Positions 1 through 5,900 of a stretch of DNA of 15,787 nucleotides are shown piece by piece (position 1 is the stretch's first letter; the number at the start of each line of letters is the position of its first letter). The notes beneath the pieces were generated by a model that made no database searches, was not told the origin of the DNA, and saw only the letters and a list, made by a program, of their open reading frames with translations. The translations under genes were made by a program, and so were the position numbers. Location: the NCBI GenBank assembly GCA_029865515.1, contig JAOUGQ010000045.1, forward strand, positions 1 to 15,787. Direction: 5' to 3'. The stretch is from Nitrospirota bacterium (GTDB lineage Bacteria > Nitrospirota > Nitrospiria > Nitrospirales > UBA8639).

Positions 1-306
1 CCTCCAGTACTTGAGTCCCGTATTCACTCCTCGGAAATTCATCTTGATCCGGCGACGTTCACTCCTGAACTGACGTTACGAAGTTGGGTGCCGGGGGATA
101 TTTTTTGTCCCAAGGGTTTCGGTGGGCGGCAAAAAAAACTCCAGGACTTTTTCTCGGATCTGAAATTGCCCCGGTCACAGCGGAGGAAGGTGCCCTTATT
201 GGTTGCGCCGGAAGGAATCGTCTGGGTTGGGGGATTACGAGCAGATGAACGGTTCCGGGTTACACCATCCACCACATCGGTGGTCGTCGCCAAGATGATT
301 CTTTAA
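1..306 (+). CDS. tilS: tRNA(Ile)-lysidine synthetase, C-terminal fragment (cut by window edge)
   Basis: The reading frame is open from base 1 to a TAA at 304-306, giving 101 residues with no start in the window, so this is the 3' end of a longer gene. The residues match the C-terminal substrate-binding domain of TilS: a WVPGDIFCPKGFGG stretch, then a KKLQDFF helix, RRKVPLL and a closing IVWVGGLRADERFRV strand. TilS attaches lysine to C34 of the CAU-anticodon tRNA(Ile) using ATP, so that AUA is read as isoleucine; the reaction is cytoplasmic. The ATP-binding N-terminal domain lies outside the window and cannot be judged. hpt begins one base after the stop, the tilS-hpt arrangement seen in many bacteria, so co-transcription and translational coupling are likely. 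Confidence 0.9.
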   Translation, partial: PPVLESRIHSSEIHLDPATFTPELTLRSWVPGDIFCPKGFGGRQKKLQDFFSDLKLPRSQRRKVPLLVAPEGIVWVGGLRADERFRVTPSTTSVVVAKMIL

Positions 307-307
307 G

Positions 308-871
308 ATGGAAAAACGTATGGATCAAATTTTTGGAAAACCCCTCGTCACGCAAGAAGCCATGCGGGCTCGGATTAAGGAATTGGGAAAACAAATTTCC
401 CAGGACTATCAAGGGAAGGATCTTTTGGTTGTCGGCGTGCTCAAGGGGGCCTATGTATTTTTCGCCGATCTGGTTCGAGTGATTCGATTGCCGATTCAGA
501 TTGATTTTCTCATCGGCCAGAATCACAAGAAAACCGGCACTTCAGGGAAAAGCGTCAAAGTGTGGACGGAGTTGACCGAAAAGATAGAAAAACGTCATGT
601 GTTGCTGGTGGAAGATATCGTGGACTCCGGAGTGACCGCTCAATCCTTAGTCGCCAAATTGATGAAAAAGAAGCCAGCATCCGTGGCCGTGTGTGCGTTG
701 ATCAGTAAACCGGCCAATCGCAAGGTGGAGGTCGATCTCCGCTACGTGGGTTTTGAGGTGCCTCCGACGTATGTCGTCGGATACGGGCTGGATTTTAAAC
801 AAAAATATCGAAATTTACCCTACCTGGCCAAGCTCGATCCGAAGTTGGTTCGGGAAGACACTGAGGCATAA
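308..871 (+). CDS. hpt: Hypoxanthine phosphoribosyltransferase with an atypical flexible loop
   Basis: This 187-residue protein matches the Hpt family in length and order. It has LLVVGVLKGAYVFFADL (39-55), the PRPP-binding loop LLVEDIVDSGVTA (99-111), and the base-binding end with VGFEVP, VVGYGLD and KYRNLPY. The enzyme salvages hypoxanthine and guanine to IMP and GMP using PRPP, in the cytoplasm. A second ATG at 320 (MDQIFGK) is the better family start by length, but neither start has a strong ribosome site and coupling to tilS is likely. One oddity: after DF (66-67) the family normally has an S-S-Y-G flexible loop that closes over the active site. Here the gap-free aligned residues are Q71-N72-H73-K74. 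The rest of the protein looks intact, so function as a purine phosphoribosyltransferase is still the best call, with substrate range less certain. Confidence 0.92.
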   Translation: MEKRMDQIFGKPLVTQEAMRARIKELGKQISQDYQGKDLLVVGVLKGAYVFFADLVRVIRLPIQIDFLIGQNHKKTGTSGKSVKVWTELTEKIEKRHVLLVEDIVDSGVTAQSLVAKLMKKKPASVAVCALISKPANRKVEVDLRYVGFEVPPTYVVGYGLDFKQKYRNLPYLAKLDPKLVREDTEA

Positions 872-876
872 TGCGG

Positions 877-906
877 TTGTCAGCTTTAAAAAATGCGTGA
901 TACAAT
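877..906 (+). promoter_or_regulatory. Probable sigma70-type promoter for ftsH
   Basis: TTGTCA (877-882) and TACAAT (901-906) each match the -35 and -10 consensus at five of six positions and are separated by 18 bases. Transcription would start near 913, leaving a leader of about 60 bases before the ftsH ATG. Arms ATTCAAA (905-911) and TTTGAAT (943-949) form a perfect 7-bp inverted repeat across the -10 end and the leader. They could be a leader stem or a regulatory site; this is only an inference. Confidence 0.55.
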
Positions 907-971
907 TCAAACGTTGATTTGTTGTCTCGATGGTATGGCTCATTTGAATCGTTAAGGGGGTTACCCTCGGC

Positions 972-2789
972 ATGAACTCTCGTGTGAAAAACTTACTATT
1001 TTGGGTGTTTGTCTGTCTGTTCATGATTTTGTTATTCAACCTCTTTACGGTGCCCAATCAGCATCCTGAAGATCCGGTGATATTTAGCGAATTTATGGCC
1101 CATCTGGAAAAAGGGGATGTTGAACGGGTTATCATCAAACATAATAATATCAGTGCGATACTGAAAGATGGCACCCGGATCCAGACCTATTCAGTCGAGT
1201 ATCCTGACCTGGTCAAGGTCTTGCGGGAAAAGTCGGTACAAATCGAGGCAAAGCCACCGGAAGATAACCCCTGGTATATCACCTTTCTGCTTTCCTGGGG
1301 GCCTTTTGTGCTCTTTTTGGGCTTGTGGTTTTTCCTGATGCGCCAAATGCAGATTGGCGGCAATCGGGCTCTATCATTTGGGAAAAGCCGGGCACGTCTC
1401 CTGACTGAAGAGAAGAAAAAAATTACTTTTGCGGATGTTGCGGGGGTGGACGAAGCCAAAGAAGAAGTGGTGGAAATCATCGAATTTCTCAAGGATCCTG
1501 CCAAATTCCAAAAATTAGGTGGGCGTATTCCTAAGGGAGTCTTGATTGTGGGGCCTCCAGGGACAGGTAAAACCTTGTTGGCCAAAGCGATTGCGGGTGA
1601 GGCAGGCGTCCCGTTTTTTAGTATCAGTGGATCGGATTTTGTGGAAATGTTTGTGGGTGTTGGAGCGTCCCGTGTTCGAGATCTCTTTGAACAGGGGAAA
1701 AAACATGCGCCCTGTATCATTTTTATTGATGAAATTGACGCGGTTGGCCGATTACGGGGCGCTGGCCTGGGTGGGGGGCATGATGAACGGGAGCAAACGC
1801 TGAATCAGCTGTTAGTGGAAATGGATGGGTTTGACACCACAGAAGGCGTGATCCTGATTGCGGCCACCAACAGACCGGATGTGTTGGATCCTGCCTTGTT
1901 ACGACCAGGCCGGTTTGATCGACAAGTTGTGGTGAATCGTCCTGATGTTCGTGGGAGAGGGGAAATTCTCAAGGTGCATACTAAAAAAGTTCCCGTCTCA
2001 TCAGATGTGGATCTTGATCGGATTGCAAGAGGGACTCCGGGGTTTTCCGGGGCGGATTTGGAAAATTTGGTCAACGAGGCGGCTTTGTGGGCGGCTCGCC
2101 TGGATAAAAAATCCGTAGACCAGATTGATTTTGAAAATGCCAAAGATAAGGTTTTGATGGGTGTTGAGCGTAAGAGCATGGTTCTGACAGAGGAAGAAAA
2201 ACGCACGACGGCGTTTCATGAGGCTGGACACGCCTTGATGGCAAAACTCTTGCCAGGCACGGATCCCGTGCATAAGGTCACCATAATTCCTCGTGGACGA
2301 GCCCTGGGTATGACGATGCAACTGCCTATCGATGACCGACATAGTTATTCTAAGGATTTTCTCTACAATACCCTCTCCATTCTATTTGGAGGGCGTGTCG
2401 CTGAGGAATTGATCTTTAAAAGTGTGACAACTGGAGCCGGGAACGATATCGAGCGGGCCACTGAATTGGCGCGGAAAATGGTTTGTGAATGGGGCATGAG
2501 TGAAAAGTTAGGGCCGTTGACCTTTGGGAAAAAAGATGAAGAAGTTTTCCTTGGACGTGATTTTGGCTCGCGTCGGGATTTCAGTGATCAAGTTGCCTTG
2601 GAGATCGATAAGGAAGTCAAACGTCTTGTGGTTGAATCTTACGAACGAACCACCAGGATGCTGACGGAGCATATTCATACGTTACGGGCTATTGCCGAAG
2701 CATTATTGGAGAAAGAAGTGTTAGACGGCGTAGAAATTGAGCAGATCGTTCAACGGTCTTCGTCGCTTGAGCATGTGGCGGCCGTATAA
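972..2789 (+). CDS. ftsH: ATP-dependent zinc metalloprotease FtsH
   Basis: This 605-residue protein is the normal length for FtsH, the hexameric membrane protease that unfolds and degrades membrane and regulatory proteins. It has a first membrane helix (about 8-27), a small periplasmic domain (about 30-100) and a second helix (about 101-123). The AAA+ domain follows, with Walker A GPPGTGKT (194-201), pore loop FVEMFVGVG (223-231), Walker B IIFIDE (249-254) and the second region of homology NRPDVLDPALLRPGRFDR (300-317). The peptidase domain has the zinc site HEAGH (416-420), with D492 as the expected third ligand. All key residues are present, so it should be active. The ATG at 972 follows an AAGGGGG stretch (954-960) at a somewhat long spacing. 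It sits after hpt by 100 bases, which hold a likely promoter. Confidence 0.97.
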   Translation: MNSRVKNLLFWVFVCLFMILLFNLFTVPNQHPEDPVIFSEFMAHLEKGDVERVIIKHNNISAILKDGTRIQTYSVEYPDLVKVLREKSVQIEAKPPEDNPWYITFLLSWGPFVLFLGLWFFLMRQMQIGGNRALSFGKSRARLLTEEKKKITFADVAGVDEAKEEVVEIIEFLKDPAKFQKLGGRIPKGVLIVGPPGTGKTLLAKAIAGEAGVPFFSISGSDFVEMFVGVGASRVRDLFEQGKKHAPCIIFIDEIDAVGRLRGAGLGGGHDEREQTLNQLLVEMDGFDTTEGVILIAATNRPDVLDPALLRPGRFDRQVVVNRPDVRGRGEILKVHTKKVPVSSDVDLDRIARGTPGFSGADLENLVNEAALWAARLDKKSVDQIDFENAKDKVLMGVERKSMVLTEEEKRTTAFHEAGHALMAKLLPGTDPVHKVTIIPRGRALGMTMQLPIDDRHSYSKDFLYNTLSILFGGRVAEELIFKSVTTGAGNDIERATELARKMVCEWGMSEKLGPLTFGKKDEEVFLGRDFGSRRDFSDQVALEIDKEVKRLVVESYERTTRMLTEHIHTLRAIAEALLEKEVLDGVEIEQIVQRSSSLEHVAAV

Positions 2790-3166
2790 GAGCTTTCCCC
2801 CTGTTTTTCTAATCTAATCCGGAATAGGCCAGAGACTCCAGTCTTAAGCTGAGTGAGGGGGGTCTTTACGTATCTCTTTTGATCCGGAAACCTCAAAAGG
2901 CTGGCTCCTGCTTTCACTATCTGGATCATGTTTCTCTGTCTACACATTGGCTGGCCGGGATGTTAAATAAATAAACCCACCAGCTTTATTTTGACCTTCC
3001 TTAGAGGTTTGATTTCCCCCCATCATTTTGCCTCTATGCTTACTATGGCCCTGTTTCATAGTCTTTCTGATCATCCCAGTCTTGCCAGGGATGGCAGAAA
3101 CGCTGCATTATCTCACTGTCTCCAGGGAGATAATGAGTTTTTCATTGACCTGCTCAATTGACCTTC
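2790..3166. other. 377-bp gap between ftsH and folP, no convincing gene
   Basis: This gap is long for the block it interrupts. No ORF here looks like a protein: the + strand frame from 3028 is merely open and runs into folP in another frame. Two imperfect stem-loops can be drawn: AGACTCC (about 2833-2839) with GGGGTCT, and TGATCCGG with CTGGATCA (about 2880-2928). Each contains one G-U pair and neither is followed by a clean T-run, so termination after ftsH is possible but unproven. A weak promoter-like pair, TTGGCT then AATAAA 17 bases on, starts near 2948 in a TAAATAAATAAA patch and could serve folP. Both readings are low confidence. Confidence 0.4.
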
Positions 3167-4048
3167 ATGGCCATATCAATTCCCTCCTTTCACGAAATTC
3201 GTTGTCGAGAGAAGACCCTGTCCTTTGGTTCAAAGGTATTAATCATGGGTGTGCTAAATGTGACCCCGGACTCCTTTTCTGATGGGGGACGGTTTATCGA
3301 TCCTGGGGTTGCCATGGAACGGGCAAAGCAGATGATTGCCGAAGGAGCAGACTTGATTGATATCGGGGGTGAATCCACGAGGCCGGGCGCGCCCTATGTG
3401 GATGAGGACGAGGAAATCAGGCGAATCAGACCAGTTTTTGAAGTGTTGGGGAAACACACCAACATTCCCCTTTCTATCGATACACGAAAAGCTGCCGTGG
3501 CTCAGGTGGCGTTGGATCTCGGGGCCGTCATGGTGAATGATGTGAGCGCCCTGCAGGATGACCCTCACATGGCTCAATTGGTTCAAGAATCGAATGCCGG
3601 GGTCGTCCTCATGCACCGGCAAGGGCATAGCGCTACTATGCAGAAGGCGCCGCATTATGATGATGTTGTGGGGGAAATAAAGGCCTTTCTGACTGAACGG
3701 ATCTCGATGGCCCAGGCTGCGGGAATTCCGGCAGACCATATTATCGTGGATCCGGGAATCGGATTTGGAAAAACGCTCAATCATAATTTGAAAATTCTGG
3801 CCAACGTTGGAGAATTTCTTCAATTAGGACAACCTGTTCTAATCGGCATGTCGCGGAAAGCCTTCATTGGAGAATTGACGGGAAGGCCGGTTGGTGAACG
3901 AGAAATGGGGAACGCTGCCGCTCTCGCTACCGCAGTCTGGCAGGGAGCCCATATCTTACGGGTCCATGATGTGGGTGCCATGAACGATGCTATCCGGGTG
4001 GCTCAAGCTTTGCGAAATTCGTGCGACAAGATAGGAAGAGGATGTTGA
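3167..4048 (+). CDS. folP: Dihydropteroate synthase
   Basis: FolP condenses 6-hydroxymethyl-dihydropterin pyrophosphate with p-aminobenzoate to make dihydropteroate in folate synthesis; it is cytoplasmic and the target of sulfonamides. From the ATG at 3167 it has 293 residues, normal for the family. Visible motifs are MGVLNVTPDSFSDGG (27-41), DIGGESTRPGA (65-75), SIDTRK (103-108), NDVS (124-127), DPGIGFGK (195-202), SRK (229-231) and RVHDV (265-269). Together these cover the pterin pocket, the pyrophosphate loops and the catalytic loops. A TTG at 3158 would add three residues. Neither start has a clear Shine-Dalgarno sequence, so the exact start is uncertain; ATG was chosen as the more usual codon. 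The order ftsH-folP-glmM matches that in E. coli. Confidence 0.95.
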   Translation: MAISIPSFHEIRCREKTLSFGSKVLIMGVLNVTPDSFSDGGRFIDPGVAMERAKQMIAEGADLIDIGGESTRPGAPYVDEDEEIRRIRPVFEVLGKHTNIPLSIDTRKAAVAQVALDLGAVMVNDVSALQDDPHMAQLVQESNAGVVLMHRQGHSATMQKAPHYDDVVGEIKAFLTERISMAQAAGIPADHIIVDPGIGFGKTLNHNLKILANVGEFLQLGQPVLIGMSRKAFIGELTGRPVGEREMGNAAALATAVWQGAHILRVHDVGAMNDAIRVAQALRNSCDKIGRGC

Positions 4049-4215
4049 AAAATTCTTCTAAGGGTATTTTTTGTTCCGTTGTCCTGCTTAGGTTCAGTCG
4101 TGAGGTTCCGGGCTCGCAACACCCGTTGGCCCAGGAGGGCGCTGAAAGGAATGTACGGCCCTGGTTGGGGAGGGGGGCATCCCGCCAGGCTCTTAATTAT
4201 GTGCCTATGATGTAA
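4042..4215 (+). CDS. Possible small ORF of unknown function overlapping the folP stop
   Basis: An ATG at 4042 overlaps the folP stop as ATGTTGA and is preceded by AGGAAGAGG (4033-4041), a plausible ribosome site for translational coupling. It would encode 57 residues ending at TAA 4213-4215. The product begins MLKNSSKGIFCSVVLLRF, weakly hydrophobic with a cysteine at residue 11. It then becomes basic and Pro/Gly-rich and resembles no family I recognise. There is no lipobox in the correct form. Against a real gene are the short length, the arginine-rich composition typical of accidental frames and the lack of homology cues. The start context is the only positive evidence. Confidence 0.2.
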   Translation: MLKNSSKGIFCSVVLLRFSREVPGSQHPLAQEGAERNVRPWLGRGASRQALNYVPMM

Positions 4216-4286
4216 GCGGGCCTATTTTCGGGGATTCCGGATTTTCTACAGCCTGTTTTAAAGTATTACGAAGAAAAAGGAATCAT

Positions 4287-5639
4287 ATGGGGAAATTATT
4301 CGGTACAGATGGGGTTCGTGGAGTCGCCAACCTGGATCCAATGACTAGCGAAATGGCTATGAAATTAGGTCGGGCGGCGGCCTATGTCTTCCGTAAACGG
4401 GAAGGCCGCCATCAGATTATTATTGGAAAAGATACCCGCATTTCCGGGTATATGCTGGAATCGGCCTTAACTGCCGGGCTGTGTTCCATGGGTGTGGATG
4501 TTTTGTTAGTAGGACCCTTACCCACGCCAGCGATCGCATTTTTGACGCGCAGCTTGAGAGCTGATGCGGGCGTGATGATTTCTGCGTCTCATAATCCCTA
4601 TCAGGATAATGGCATAAAATTCTTTTCGAATGACGGAATGAAATTGCCGGATGAACTGGAACAACGTATTGAAGATCTGATTCTCTCGAAGGAAATTGAA
4701 CATATCCGGCCAACGGCTGAAGCCATCGGGAAAGCCTATCGTATCGATGATGCCGAAGGGCGGTATATTGAGTTCGTCAAACGGTCGCTTCCCCGTGAGA
4801 TGGACTTTCATAATATGCGAATCGTTTTAGATTGTGCTCATGGAGCGGCCTATCATGTGTTCCCAAAGGTCATCCGTGAGCTGGGGGCGAAGGTCTGGGT
4901 AATGGGGCATGAACCCGATGGATTAAATATTAACGACGGGTGCGGGGCGGTTCACCCCGAACGATTACAGCAGATGGTTCGAGATCGGAAGGCAGACCTT
5001 GGCATTGCGTTGGATGGAGACGCGGATCGGGCGCTATTTGTCTGTGAGCAGGGACAGGTGGTCAATGGGGATCATGCCCTGGCTGCTTTTGCTCTTGACC
5101 TCAAACGGCAAGGCCGGTTGCGGCAGGACACCGTCGTCGGAACAGTCATGAGTAATTTTGGATTTGAAGTCTGTATGCGAGAGGCTGGCATAAACCTCGT
5201 ACGAACGGCGGTGGGAGATCGATACATTTTGGAACGAATGGTGGCTGATCACTATAATCTGGGTGGAGAGCAATCAGGCCATATGATCTTTTTGGATTAT
5301 CATACCAGTGGCGATGGGATGATCTCCGGACTTCAAATGCTCAAACTTATGCAACGGGCTCAAAAACCGCTATCAGAAATTGCCATGTGTATGAGTTCCA
5401 CCCCGCAGGTGTTATTGGGAGTCAAAGTCCCCCACAAACCGGACTTGCAGACTCTGCCGAAATTACAACAGGCCATTCAAGACAGGGAACGTTTGATGAA
5501 TGGAACTGGACGGATTCTTGTGCGGTATTCCGGCACGGAACCCTTGCTGCGAGTCATGGTCGAAGGGCAGGATAGTGCGGTCATTCAGGGCATTGCGGAG
5601 GATTTAATCAATGTGGTGAAGTCTTGCATCCAGGAATGA
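4287..5639 (+). CDS. glmM: Phosphoglucosamine mutase
   Basis: GlmM converts glucosamine-6-phosphate to glucosamine-1-phosphate, feeding UDP-GlcNAc synthesis for peptidoglycan and lipopolysaccharide. The 450 residues are the usual length. Motifs in order are GKLFGTDGVRG (2-12), GKDTR (47-51), the phosphoserine loop SASHNP (99-104) with S101 as the expected phosphorylated serine, the metal loop DGDADR (243-248), the sugar-binding GEQSGH (327-332) and the phosphate-binding RYSGTEPLLR (413-422). All are intact. The ATG has a good ribosome site, AAAAAGGAA (4274-4282) with a four-base spacer. It lies 238 bases after folP. No diadenylate cyclase (cdaA) or cdaR gene sits between them, although many bacteria carry these next to glmM. 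Confidence 0.97.
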   Translation: MGKLFGTDGVRGVANLDPMTSEMAMKLGRAAAYVFRKREGRHQIIIGKDTRISGYMLESALTAGLCSMGVDVLLVGPLPTPAIAFLTRSLRADAGVMISASHNPYQDNGIKFFSNDGMKLPDELEQRIEDLILSKEIEHIRPTAEAIGKAYRIDDAEGRYIEFVKRSLPREMDFHNMRIVLDCAHGAAYHVFPKVIRELGAKVWVMGHEPDGLNINDGCGAVHPERLQQMVRDRKADLGIALDGDADRALFVCEQGQVVNGDHALAAFALDLKRQGRLRQDTVVGTVMSNFGFEVCMREAGINLVRTAVGDRYILERMVADHYNLGGEQSGHMIFLDYHTSGDGMISGLQMLKLMQRAQKPLSEIAMCMSSTPQVLLGVKVPHKPDLQTLPKLQQAIQDRERLMNGTGRILVRYSGTEPLLRVMVEGQDSAVIQGIAEDLINVVKSCIQE

Positions 5640-5707
5640 CCTGTTTGATCAGATCCAGTATCTTGAATAGTTTTCTCCACTGAAAGATTCTCCTTCAACA
5701 AGAATAC

Positions 5708-5755
5708 GAGGGAATGGGTAACAAGATCCGTCTTCTCATCCCCTCAACCATTTTT
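5708..5755 (+). terminator. Possible intrinsic terminator after glmM
   Basis: GAGGGAATG (5708-5716) and CATCCCCTC (5737-5745) can pair as eight base pairs with one internal A-C mismatch, around a 20-base loop. Five T residues follow at 5751-5755 after a five-base gap. The loop is long and the T-run is displaced, so this is a modest candidate. Its place, about 70 bases after the last gene of the housekeeping block, is reasonable. Confidence 0.35.
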
Positions 5756-5900
5756 GGTCAAAACGCGCCCATCTACCTGTAACGTTGCACAAGAAGAACG
5801 GGATGAAAAGGACTGGGATCCTAGGGTGACGCCTGGGAGCAGGAAGGGCGCAGCATGCGGACACTGTGAATATTTTCATTAACAATGTGCGCTGTCCTAT

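Noticed and set aside
2750..2947. - strand open frame of 65 codons at the end of ftsH
   Set aside because: It runs over the ftsH 3' end in antisense and has no recognisable family, start signal or promoter.
3028..3282. + strand open frame with a signal-like hydrophobic start ahead of folP
   Set aside because: It starts at a TTG without a ribosome site, overlaps more than 100 bases of folP in another frame, and its second half is plainly folP read out of frame.
5848..5897. Paired 5-bp arms GCGCA/TGCGC and GGACA/TGTCC before comEC suggesting a pseudoknot
   Set aside because: Arms of five bases at these distances are expected by chance and no riboswitch consensus could be matched.
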